A DNA stretch of 5,956 nucleotides from an uncultured Pseudorhodoferax sp. (GTDB taxonomy: Bacteria > Pseudomonadota > Gammaproteobacteria > Burkholderiales > Burkholderiaceae). The position numbers were made by a program, and so were the translations under genes. Under the pieces are notes generated by a model that ran no database searches, was not told the DNA's origin, and worked only from the letters and a program-made list of their open reading frames with translations. The number at the start of each line of letters is the position of its first letter. Position 1 is the stretch's first letter. Positions 1-5,705 of the stretch are shown one piece after another. Location: positions 1 to 5,956 of the forward strand of contig CAJYRH010000004.1 in NCBI GenBank assembly GCA_913776795.1, given 5' to 3'.

Positions 1-140
1 GCGCGACAGTCCGCCACCCCGCTGGCTGCGGCAGCCTGAGCGCCTTGCGGCCACCAGCTGCCGCGCTCGCCGCTTTCGCAGCAGCGGGCGCCTGGCCGAT
101 CGCTGCGGATAATCGCCCTCCCACAGCCGCCCCCGCCGCC
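1..140. other. Left-edge region without a confident gene
   Basis: No gene can be identified here. The plus-strand frame beginning at base 1 is open until a TGA at 37-39 and would encode only a 12-residue Ala-rich tail (ending PLAAAA), so it may be the 3' end of a plus-strand gene lying to the left. Equally, it may be chance in GC-rich DNA. Bases 40-140 are GC-rich and lead to maiA. A GATAAT at 108-113 resembles a -10 box, but I find no convincing -35 at the right distance. There is no purine-rich Shine-Dalgarno sequence before the maiA ATG. Confidence 0.4.
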
Positions 141-791
141 ATGAAGCTCTACAGCTACTTCCGTTCCTCGGCCTCGTACCGCGTGCGCATCGCGCTGGCA
201 CTCAAGGGTATCGCCTACGACTACCAGCCCATCCACCTGGTCAAGGGCGAGCAGCGCGGCGAGGCCTTCGCGGCCCTGTCGGCCGACCGCCTGGTGCCGG
301 TCCTCGAGGTCGATGGCGTGGCCGTTGCGCAGTCCATGGCCATCATCGAGTACCTCGAGGAGACGCACCCCGCGCCACGGCTGCTGCCGGCCGAGCCGCT
401 CGCGCGTGCCCAGGTGCGGGCGCTGGCCCAGACGATCGCCTGCGAGATCCATCCCATCAACAACCTGCGCGTGCTCAAGTACTTGTCGCAGGAGCTCAAG
501 CTCGACGAAGCGGCCAGGAACGCCTGGTACCGCCATTGGTGCCGCAGCGGGCTGGAGGCGGTCGAGCGCGAGCTGGCGCAGCTGCGCGCCGCCCGCGGCG
601 CGGCCGCGTTCTGTGTCGGTGACGGCCCCACGCTGGCCGACTGCTGCCTGGTGCCGCAGATCTTCAATGCGCAGCGCTTTGCGGTCGACCTGTCCGGCCT
701 GCCGCTGACCATGGCCGCCTACGAGGCCGGCATGGCCTTGCCGGCCGTGCAGCAGGCCCAGCCCTCGGCCTGTCCGGACTTCGAAGCCTGA
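141..791 (+). CDS. maiA: Maleylacetoacetate isomerase (zeta-class glutathione S-transferase)
   Basis: This 216-residue protein has the usual length for the MaiA/zeta GST family, whose members isomerise maleylacetoacetate to fumarylacetoacetate (tyrosine/homogentisate breakdown) or maleylpyruvate to fumarylpyruvate (gentisate route) in the cytoplasm using glutathione. The N-terminal thioredoxin-like domain (about 1-80) opens with MKLYSYFRSSASYRVRIAL, the zeta signature; Ser9 and Ser10 are kept, while Ala11 stands where the animal enzymes have Cys, as is common in bacteria. LVPVLEVDG (51-59) and QSMAIIEYLE (64-73) form the glutathione site. The helical C-terminal domain has CEIHPINNLRVLKYL (101-115) and PTLADCCLVPQ (163-173), both typical of the family. 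The ATG at 141 is chosen because the family begins with M-K-L-Y; an in-frame extension to base 45 adds low-complexity residues only. No Shine-Dalgarno is visible. The stop overlaps the pgeF start. Sequence alone does not decide between the maleylacetoacetate and maleylpyruvate substrates. Confidence 0.93.
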   Translation: MKLYSYFRSSASYRVRIALALKGIAYDYQPIHLVKGEQRGEAFAALSADRLVPVLEVDGVAVAQSMAIIEYLEETHPAPRLLPAEPLARAQVRALAQTIACEIHPINNLRVLKYLSQELKLDEAARNAWYRHWCRSGLEAVERELAQLRAARGAAAFCVGDGPTLADCCLVPQIFNAQRFAVDLSGLPLTMAAYEAGMALPAVQQAQPSACPDFEA

Positions 792-795
792 TGGA
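787..795 (+). promoter_or_regulatory. TGATG stop-start junction coupling maiA to pgeF
   Basis: The TGA of maiA (789-791) and the ATG of pgeF (791-793) share one base. No strong independent Shine-Dalgarno precedes the pgeF ATG, so reinitiation by ribosomes finishing maiA is the likely way pgeF is translated. That mechanism is an inference from the overlap. Confidence 0.7.
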
Positions 796-1534
796 CCTGC
801 TGGTGCCCGACTGGCCTGCGCCCGCCAGGGTCCGGGCGCTGATGAGCCTGCGCGGTGGCGGCGTCTCGGCCGCCCCCTACGACAGCCTCAACCTGGGCGA
901 CCACGTGGGCGACGATGGCGCTGCCGTGCTGCGCAACCGCGCCTTGCTGGCCGGGCAATCGGGCGCTGCGCCGGTGTTCATGCAGCAGGTCCACGGCACG
1001 GCCGTGGAACGCCTGCCCAGCCCGCATGCCGTACCGGTGGCCGATGCCTGCATGAGCCTGCAGCCTGGCCTGGCCTGCACCGTCATGGTCGCCGACTGCC
1101 TGCCCGTGCTGTTCTGCGACACCGCGGGCCGTGCCGTCGCGGCCGCCCACGCCGGCTGGCGTGGCCTGGGCGCGGGCGTGCTCGAGCAGACCGTGGCCGC
1201 CTTGCGCGATGCCGTGCCGCAGGCACGGTGGCTGGCCTGGCTGGGCCCCTGCATCGGTCCCACCGCCTTCGAAGTCGGCGATGAGGTGCGTGCTGCCTTC
1301 CTGGCGCAGTCCACTGGCGCTGCGGATTGCTTTCGGGGTCACTCGGCATGCAAGTGGCTGGCCGACCTGCCTGCGCTCGCGCGGCTGCAGTTGGCGGCAC
1401 TGGGCCTGCAGGGCATCCACGGCAACGATGGCAGCGCGCCGTGGTGCACGGTCAGCGACGCCTCACGGTTCTTTTCGCACCGGCGCGACCGCGTCAGCGG
1501 GCGCATGGCCGCCTGCATCTGGCTCGGCGCCTGA
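791..1534 (+). CDS. pgeF: Peptidoglycan editing factor / YfiH-family polyphenol oxidase-like protein
   Basis: This 247-residue protein is full length for the YfiH (DUF152, multicopper polyphenol oxidase-like) family. Members are cytoplasmic; they have been described as purine nucleoside phosphorylase/adenosine deaminase-type enzymes and, in E. coli, as a factor that removes mis-incorporated serine from peptidoglycan precursors. All family landmarks are visible: FMQQVHG with His68, ADCLPVLFCD with Cys103, AHAGWRG with His120 (the three presumed metal ligands), LGPCIGPTAFEVGDEV (151-166), and the C-terminal CTVSDASRFFSHRRD block (219-233). Its ATG shares its A with the final base of the maiA stop (TGATG), which suggests translational coupling and a common transcript. 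In many proteobacteria this gene sits beside rluD; here its upstream partner is maiA. The last 72 bases overlap a convergent minus-strand ORF. Family assignment is secure, but the biochemical role in this organism is inferred. Confidence 0.93.
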   Translation: MDLLVPDWPAPARVRALMSLRGGGVSAAPYDSLNLGDHVGDDGAAVLRNRALLAGQSGAAPVFMQQVHGTAVERLPSPHAVPVADACMSLQPGLACTVMVADCLPVLFCDTAGRAVAAAHAGWRGLGAGVLEQTVAALRDAVPQARWLAWLGPCIGPTAFEVGDEVRAAFLAQSTGAADCFRGHSACKWLADLPALARLQLAALGLQGIHGNDGSAPWCTVSDASRFFSHRRDRVSGRMAACIWLGA

Positions 1535-1759
1535 AGCCTGGTGCGGCCCCTGCCGGGCTGCGAACTCGGCCGCCTCGCGCGCGCGCAGCAGTTTGCGCCG
1601 GGCTGGCGCAAGCATCAGGTAAACCACCAGTGCCACCGGCAGGAGGCCGTAGAGTACAAAGGTCACCAGGGCGCCGAGCAGCGTGCCCTGCGTACTGGTG
1701 GCCTCGGCCACCGCCATCATCAGCGCCACATACACCCAGGCGATCACGACCAGATACAT
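1463..1759 (-). CDS. Small two-helix membrane protein of unknown function
   Basis: I do not recognise a named family. The ORF encodes 98 residues from the ATG at 1759. Two strongly hydrophobic segments are visible: about residues 2-18 (YLVVIAWVYVALMMAVA) and 27-50 (beginning LLGALVTFVLYG). They are joined by a short polar loop (EATSTQGT) and followed by a basic stretch, ARRKLLRARE (53-62). By the positive-inside rule both termini should be cytoplasmic. The remaining tail is Ala/Pro/Gly-rich and probably disordered. A real gene is likely because the hydrophobic pattern is coherent and lies in a gap otherwise lacking a gene. Its last 23 codons run antisense to the end of pgeF. The start is uncertain: in-frame alternatives are GTG at 1786 and TTG at 1771, the latter preceded by GAGG with a 9-base gap, whereas the ATG has no clear Shine-Dalgarno. 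It diverges from phaC, so its promoter should lie in or near 1760-1852. Confidence 0.72.
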   Translation of the reverse strand: MYLVVIAWVYVALMMAVAEATSTQGTLLGALVTFVLYGLLPVALVVYLMLAPARRKLLRAREAAEFAARQGPHQASGAEPDAGGHAPADAVAPVRKEP

Positions 1760-1772
1760 AACGTAAAACAAG

Positions 1773-1802
1773 TTGCCGCACCTCACACGGTGCTGGTGTA
1801 AT
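1773..1802 (+). promoter_or_regulatory. Candidate sigma-70 promoter for phaCA
   Basis: A -35-like TTGCCG (1773-1778, four of six consensus bases) is separated by 18 bp from a -10-like TGTAAT (1797-1802, five of six). The -10 is preceded by TGG (1794-1796), giving the extended -10 form TGnTGTAAT. This is the best promoter match upstream of phaC and predicts transcription from about 1808-1810, with a leader of roughly 44 bases. It fits the class I pha operons that are driven from a promoter just upstream of phaC. It is a consensus match only and has not been tested. Confidence 0.55.
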
Positions 1803-1804
1803 CA

Positions 1805-1835
1805 GGGTTTACCCCATGATCTCGTGGGGAATCAT
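1805..1835 (+). repeat. Overlapping inverted repeats in the phaC leader
   Basis: Three short palindromes share bases. GGG (1805-1807) faces CCC (1812-1814) across TTTA. CCCCA (1812-1816) is the exact complement of TGGGG (1825-1829), with an 8-base loop. ATGAT (1816-1820) is the complement of ATCAT (1831-1835). They sit just downstream of the candidate -10 box, so they could be an operator or a 5'-end RNA hairpin. Chance is also possible, since each arm is only 3-5 bases. Confidence 0.4.
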
Positions 1836-1841
1836 AAGGTC

Positions 1842-1855
1842 GAGGAGACGCAATG
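1842..1855 (+). promoter_or_regulatory. phaC ribosome binding site
   Basis: GAGGAG (1842-1847) lies 5 bases before the ATG at 1853, a strong Shine-Dalgarno match. This fixes the phaC start and argues against the out-of-frame ATG at 1816, which has no comparable site. Confidence 0.85.
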
Positions 1856-3550
1856 CATTCTCAAGCAGACTGGGCGCAGGCTGCCCAGCAATTCCAGAGC
1901 CTCATGGGCGACATGCTGGCCAAGGCCATGCAGCAGGCCGGTGGCGGGGCGCCGGAGTCACCTGCCACGGCACCCTTGCCGGCATTGGCCTTCACCCCAG
2001 AGAAACTGCAGGAACTGCAGAAGCAGTATCTCAGCGAGATGGGCACGCTCTGGAGCCAGAACATGCAGCAGTCGCTGCAGCGCGACAAACGCTTTGCCGG
2101 CGAGGCGTGGTCCAGCAACCCGGTCGCGGCATTCTCCGCGGCAACCTACCTCCTCAATGCACGCACGCTGATGGGCCTTGCCGATGCAGTGCAGGGTGAC
2201 GAAAAGACACGGGCCCGTGTGCGCTTCGCTGTCGAGCAGTGGATGGCTGCCTCCTCGCCCAGCAACTTTCTCGCCTTCAACGCCGAAGCCCAGGCCCTGG
2301 CCCTCAAGACCCAGGGCGAAAGCATCGCCAAAGGCATGCAGAACCTGATGCATGACCTGCGCCAGGGCCATGTCTCCATGACCGACGAGAGCCAGTTCGA
2401 AGTCGGCCGCAATGTCGCCACGACCGAAGGCGCCGTCGTCTTCGAGAACGAGCTGTTCCAGCTGCTCGAGTACAAGCCGCTCACGGCCAAGGTCTACGAG
2501 CGGCCTTTCCTGCTGGTGCCGCCATGCATCAACAAGTTCTACATCTTGGACCTGCAGCCGGAGAACTCGCTGATCCGCCATGCGGTAGAGCAGGGCCACC
2601 GCACGTTCGTCGTGAGCTGGCGCAACCCCGACCAGTCGCTGGCCCACAAGACCTGGGACGACTACATCGAGGACGCCGCCATCCGCGCCATCGGCGTGGT
2701 GCAGGACATCACCGGCGCCAAGCAGATCAACGCGCTGGGCTTCTGCGTCGGCGGCACCATCCTGACCACCGCGGCTGCCGTGCTGGCCGCGCGCGGGGAG
2801 AAGCCCATCGCCGCGCTCACGCTGCTGACCACGCTGCTGGACTTCACCGACACCGGCGTCCTGGACGTGTTCATCGACGAGAACATGGTCAGGTACCGCG
2901 AGATGCAGATGGGCAAGGGCGGGCTGCTGCCCGGGGGCGACCTGGCCTCCACGTTCAGCTTCCTGCGCCCCAACGACCTGGTGTGGAACTACGTGGTGGG
3001 CAACTACCTCAAGGGCGAGACGCCGCCACCGTTCGACCTGCTCTACTGGAACAGCGACTGCACCAACCTGCCTGGTCCGTTCTACGCCTGGTACCTGCGC
3101 AACACCTACCTGGAAAACCTGCTGGTGCAACCGGGCCAGGCCACCGTCTGCGGCGAGAAGGTCGACTTCGGCCGGCTCGACCTGCCGGTCTACATCTACG
3201 GCTCGCGCGAAGACCACATCGTGCCCATCGGTGGGTCGTATGCGTCCACGCAGCACCTGCCCGGCAAGAAGCGCTTCGTCATGGGCGCGTCCGGCCACAT
3301 CGCCGGCGTGATCAATCCGCCCGCGAAGAAGAAACGCAGCCACTGGATCGGCAGCGACACCCAGTTCCCTGCCGACGTGCAGGACTGGCTGGCCACAGCC
3401 ACCGAACATCCCGGCAGCTGGTGGACCGACTGGTCCCGATGGCTCGCCGGCCATGCCGGCCGCCAGGTCGCTGCGCCGCGCGGCTACGGACGCGCACAAT
3501 ACAAGGCCATCGAGCCCGCGCCCGGCCGCTACGTCAAGGCCAAGGCCTGA
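1853..3550 (+). CDS. phaC: Class I poly(3-hydroxyalkanoate) synthase
   Basis: This 565-residue protein polymerises (R)-3-hydroxyacyl-CoA, mainly short-chain 3-hydroxybutyryl-CoA, into PHA on the surface of cytoplasmic granules, releasing CoA. It is close in length to the Cupriavidus necator class I enzyme (589). Residues 1-90 form a variable N-terminal region. The conserved N-terminal PHA synthase domain follows, including FEVGRNVATTEGAVVFENEL (182-201, key residues visible) and PPCINKFYILDLQPENS (223-239). The alpha/beta-hydrolase core carries the lipase-like box GFCVGG with nucleophile Cys298. Asp454 in GSREDHIVP and His482 in ASGHIAGVINPP complete the catalytic triad; the Asp-His spacing of 28 matches the C. 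necator enzyme. PGSWWTDWSRWL (520-531) and the basic C-terminus (ending YVKAKA) are typical. A single large subunit without a neighbouring phaE or phaR subunit gene agrees with class I. It is the first gene of a phaCA unit with its own promoter candidate and a strong Shine-Dalgarno. Confidence 0.97.
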   Translation: MHSQADWAQAAQQFQSLMGDMLAKAMQQAGGGAPESPATAPLPALAFTPEKLQELQKQYLSEMGTLWSQNMQQSLQRDKRFAGEAWSSNPVAAFSAATYLLNARTLMGLADAVQGDEKTRARVRFAVEQWMAASSPSNFLAFNAEAQALALKTQGESIAKGMQNLMHDLRQGHVSMTDESQFEVGRNVATTEGAVVFENELFQLLEYKPLTAKVYERPFLLVPPCINKFYILDLQPENSLIRHAVEQGHRTFVVSWRNPDQSLAHKTWDDYIEDAAIRAIGVVQDITGAKQINALGFCVGGTILTTAAAVLAARGEKPIAALTLLTTLLDFTDTGVLDVFIDENMVRYREMQMGKGGLLPGGDLASTFSFLRPNDLVWNYVVGNYLKGETPPPFDLLYWNSDCTNLPGPFYAWYLRNTYLENLLVQPGQATVCGEKVDFGRLDLPVYIYGSREDHIVPIGGSYASTQHLPGKKRFVMGASGHIAGVINPPAKKKRSHWIGSDTQFPADVQDWLATATEHPGSWWTDWSRWLAGHAGRQVAAPRGYGRAQYKAIEPAPGRYVKAKA

Positions 3551-3583
3551 CCCCTCCGATTTCCCCGCAACCCCAGCATCGTT

Positions 3584-3596
3584 AGGAAGAGACATG
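3584..3596 (+). promoter_or_regulatory. phaA ribosome binding site
   Basis: AGGA (3584-3587) within a purine run AGGAAGAG lies 6 bases before the ATG at 3594. This supports that start over an in-frame upstream extension that would run back into phaC. The preceding phaC-phaA spacer (3551-3593) is C-rich and has no evident terminator, consistent with co-transcription. Confidence 0.8.
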
Positions 3597-4772
3597 GAAG
3601 ACATCGTCATCGTCGCCGCCACCCGCACCGCCGTCGGCAAGTTCGGCGGCAGCCTGGCCAAGATTCCCGCGCCGGAACTGGGCGCCACCGTGGTCAAGGA
3701 ACTGCTCGCGCGCGCCAGGCTCGATGCCGGCCAGGTCGGCGAGGTCATCATGGGCCAGGTGCTGGCAGCGGGTTCGGGCCAGAACCCGGCACGCCAGACC
3801 GTGGTCAAGAGCGGCCTGGACAAGTCCACGCCCGGCCTGACCATCAACGCCGTCTGCGGCTCGGGCCTGAAGGCCGTGATGCTGGCAGCCCAGGCCGTGG
3901 CCTGGGGCGACAGCGACATCGTGATCGCCGGCGGCCAGGAGAATATGAGCGCGGCGCCGCACGTGCTGCTGGGCTCGCGCGACGGACAGCGCATGGGCGA
4001 CTGGAAGATGGTCGATTCGATGATCACCGACGGCCTGTGGGACGTCTACAACCAGTACCACATGGGCATCACGGCGGAGAACGTGGCCAAGCAGTACAGC
4101 ATCAGCCGCGAGGCGCAGGACGCCTTCGCGCTGGCCAGCCAGCAGAAGGCCGCGGCCGCACAGGAGGCCGGCAAGTTCAAGGACGAGATCGTGCCCGTGA
4201 CGATCCCGCAGAAGAAGGGCGACCCGGTCGTCTTCGCCGCCGACGAGTTCATCAACAAGAAGACCACCGCGGAAGCCCTGGCCGGCCTGCGACCCGCCTT
4301 CGATAAGGCCGGCGGCGTGACGGCGGGCAATGCCTCCGGCATCAACGACGGCGCTGCCAGCGTGGTCGTGATGACAGCCAAGAAGGCCGCCGCGCTGGGC
4401 CTGACCCCGCTGGGCCGCATTGCCAGCTTCGCCACGGTCGGCCTGGACCCGGCCATCATGGGCATGGGCCCGGCACCGGCCTCGCGCAAGGCACTCGAGC
4501 GCGCCGGCTGGAAGGCGGCTGATCTGGACCTGCTGGAAATCAACGAAGCCTTCGCAGCCCAGGCCTGCGCGGTGAACAACGAGATGGGCTGGGACACCAG
4601 CAAGATCAACGTGAACGGCGGCGCCATCGCCATCGGGCACCCGATCGGCGCGTCCGGCTGCCGCATCCTGGTCACGCTGCTGCACGAGATGGGCCGGCGC
4701 AATGCCAAGAAGGGCATCGCCTCGCTGTGCATCGGCGGCGGCATGGGCGTGGCGCTGACGATCGAACGCTGA
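3594..4772 (+). CDS. phaA: Acetyl-CoA acetyltransferase (beta-ketothiolase)
   Basis: This 392-residue protein is a biosynthetic thiolase that condenses two acetyl-CoA to acetoacetyl-CoA, the first step of PHB synthesis; the reaction is reversible. Full length matches the family (about 390-394). The N-terminus IVIVAATRTAVGKFGGSL is typical. Active-site Cys88 lies in NAVCGSGLKAV, and NEAFAAQA (317-324) contains the conserved Asn and Phe. His349 is in GGAIAIGHPIGASG, and Cys379 lies in SLCIGGGMG, giving the complete Cys-His-Cys set of a functional thiolase. The sequence HVLLGSRDGQRMGDWKMVDS (123-142) belongs to the substrate-loop region shared by PhaA enzymes. It follows phaC by 43 bp with its own Shine-Dalgarno and ends just before a strong terminator, so it is the last gene of the unit. 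The usual third gene, phaB (acetoacetyl-CoA reductase), is not here. A general role in acetoacetyl-CoA metabolism (atoB-like) is possible, but the phaC linkage favours PHA supply. Confidence 0.96.
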   Translation: MEDIVIVAATRTAVGKFGGSLAKIPAPELGATVVKELLARARLDAGQVGEVIMGQVLAAGSGQNPARQTVVKSGLDKSTPGLTINAVCGSGLKAVMLAAQAVAWGDSDIVIAGGQENMSAAPHVLLGSRDGQRMGDWKMVDSMITDGLWDVYNQYHMGITAENVAKQYSISREAQDAFALASQQKAAAAQEAGKFKDEIVPVTIPQKKGDPVVFAADEFINKKTTAEALAGLRPAFDKAGGVTAGNASGINDGAASVVVMTAKKAAALGLTPLGRIASFATVGLDPAIMGMGPAPASRKALERAGWKAADLDLLEINEAFAAQACAVNNEMGWDTSKINVNGGAIAIGHPIGASGCRILVTLLHEMGRRNAKKGIASLCIGGGMGVALTIER

Positions 4773-4787
4773 TCCCCCGCCTCGTGC

Positions 4788-4822
4788 AAGCAACGACGGG
4801 CCCTGCGGGGCCCGTTTGCTTT
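4788..4822. terminator. Intrinsic, probably bidirectional terminator between phaA and the sigma factor gene
   Basis: A perfect 7-bp all-GC stem, CGGGCCC (4797-4803) with GGGCCCG (4808-4814), closes a TGCG loop. On the plus strand it is followed by TTTGCTTT (4815-4822), the expected U-rich tail. The stem can extend through AAGCAA (4788-4793) pairing with TTGCTT (4816-4821) across a small asymmetric internal loop. On the minus strand the same hairpin is followed by CGTTGCTT, so it could also end the convergent sigma factor transcript. It begins 15 bases after the phaA stop and touches the sigma factor stop codon. Confidence 0.85.
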
Positions 4823-5697
4823 CAAGGCTGCTGCGGCAGCGCGCGGAGCTTGTCGGGGTTGCGGATGGCGTAGATCGTCAGGATCTTCTCGCCGTCCGTC
4901 ACGACGGCCTGGGCCGATTCGAGCCGGCCATCGACATAGCGTAGGAAGCCGGGCTCGCCATTGACGGTGGCCATGCGGTAGAGCACCGCATCCGGCGTTC
5001 GCCGGTACACCGCGTAGAACAGGTTGGCGATGCGCAGCGCGCCCTGCAGCACCTTGCCGAATGAGGGTACCTTGCCGCCGCCGTCGCCGATCAGCTCGGC
5101 GTTCTCGGCCAGCAGCGCCTGCAGCGCGTCGCGCCCACCGCTGCGCGCGGCCGTGACGAAGCGCTCCAGCACCCGCAGGTGCGCCTCGCGCGGCACCGCG
5201 AACCGCGGCTTCTCGCGCTGCACGCGCTCGCTGGCGCGGTGCACCAGCTGGCGGCAGGCGGCCTCGCTCTTGTCCAGCAGCGCGGCGATGTCGGCATAGT
5301 CCTGGTCGAACATCTCGCGCAGCAGGTAGGCCGCGCGCTCCTCGGGCGCCAGGCGTTCCAGCACCCACAGCATGGCCACCGAGAGTTCGCCGGCCTGCTC
5401 CGCAACGGCCTCGGGCGTGCGCAGGTCGAGTTCCACCAGCGGCTCGGGCAGCCAGAAGCCCACGTAGGCTTCGCGTTCGGTCTTGGCCGCGCGCAGACGG
5501 TCGAGCGCGAGGCGCGTGACGGTGGTCACCAGCCAGGCCTCGGCCGACTGCACGGCCGCCTGGTCCGTGCCATGCCAGCGCAGCCAGGCGTCCTGCACGA
5601 CGTCCTCGGCATCGGCACGGGTGCCCAGCATGCGGTAGGCGATGGAGAACAGCCTGGGGCGCGCGGCGGTGAAGGGATCGGGGGAATGCGCCTGCAT
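4822..5697 (-). CDS. ECF41-type (SigJ-like) RNA polymerase sigma factor with fused SnoaL-like domain
   Basis: This 291-residue protein is much longer than a plain ECF sigma factor (about 170-200) because it carries a C-terminal regulatory domain. Sigma region 2 spans about residues 9-72, with AYRMLGTRADAEDVVQDAWLRW (20-41). The interdomain linker has WLPEP (82-86), and region 4 spans about 108-160 with the helix-turn-helix around DYADIAALLDKSEAACRQLV. A SnoaL/NTF2-like extension (about 175-285) contains DGGGKV (205-210) and NPDKL (280-284). The WLPEP, DGGGKV and NPDKL motifs are the hallmarks of group ECF41, in which the fused domain, rather than a separate anti-sigma factor, controls activity. 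No anti-sigma gene is seen. The ATG at 5697 is chosen because it precedes region 2 directly and follows GAGGA; it overlaps the stop of the upstream HD-GYP gene by one base. Longer in-frame starts would read through the HD-GYP coding region. The gene ends at the terminator shared with phaA. Confidence 0.93.
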   Translation of the reverse strand: MQAHSPDPFTAARPRLFSIAYRMLGTRADAEDVVQDAWLRWHGTDQAAVQSAEAWLVTTVTRLALDRLRAAKTEREAYVGFWLPEPLVELDLRTPEAVAEQAGELSVAMLWVLERLAPEERAAYLLREMFDQDYADIAALLDKSEAACRQLVHRASERVQREKPRFAVPREAHLRVLERFVTAARSGGRDALQALLAENAELIGDGGGKVPSFGKVLQGALRIANLFYAVYRRTPDAVLYRMATVNGEPGFLRYVDGRLESAQAVVTDGEKILTIYAIRNPDKLRALPQQP

Positions 5698-5705
5698 CAA
5701 TCCTC
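5695..5705 (-). promoter_or_regulatory. Ribosome binding site and TGATG junction coupling HD-GYP gene to sigma factor
   Basis: On the minus strand GAGGA (5705-5701) is followed 3 bases later by the sigma factor ATG (5697-5695). That ATG shares its A with the TGA stop of the HD-GYP gene (5699-5697). This supports one transcript and coupled translation, so the two proteins are probably made together. Confidence 0.75.

Noticed and set aside
108..113. GATAAT as a -10 box for maiA
   Set aside because: No acceptable -35 at 16-19 bp and the upstream TG is one base out of register for an extended -10, so it is not listed as a promoter.
45..140. N-terminal extension of maiA resembling a signal peptide (Ala-rich)
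   Set aside because: Zeta-class GSTs are cytoplasmic and begin at the M-K-L-Y motif encoded from 141; the extension is Ala/Pro-rich translation of GC-rich DNA.
719..1420. Minus-strand open frame of 233 codons opposite pgeF
   Set aside because: Antisense to the conserved pgeF catalytic motifs; low-complexity translation and no supporting start signal.
1816..2199. Plus-strand ORF starting at an ATG in the phaC leader, overlapping phaC out of frame
   Set aside because: No Shine-Dalgarno precedes the ATG and the product looks like a frame shadow; the strong GAGGAG site serves the phaC ATG at 1853.
1958..4027. Minus-strand open frame of 689 codons opposite phaC and phaA
   Set aside because: It lies antisense to two unmistakable genes, has no recognisable motif and an odd composition; long antisense frames are expected in high-GC coding DNA.
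3582..4793. Minus-strand open frame of 403 codons opposite phaA
   Set aside because: It mirrors the full extent of phaA and its translation is His/Gly/Ala-rich with no domain; a GC-driven shadow.
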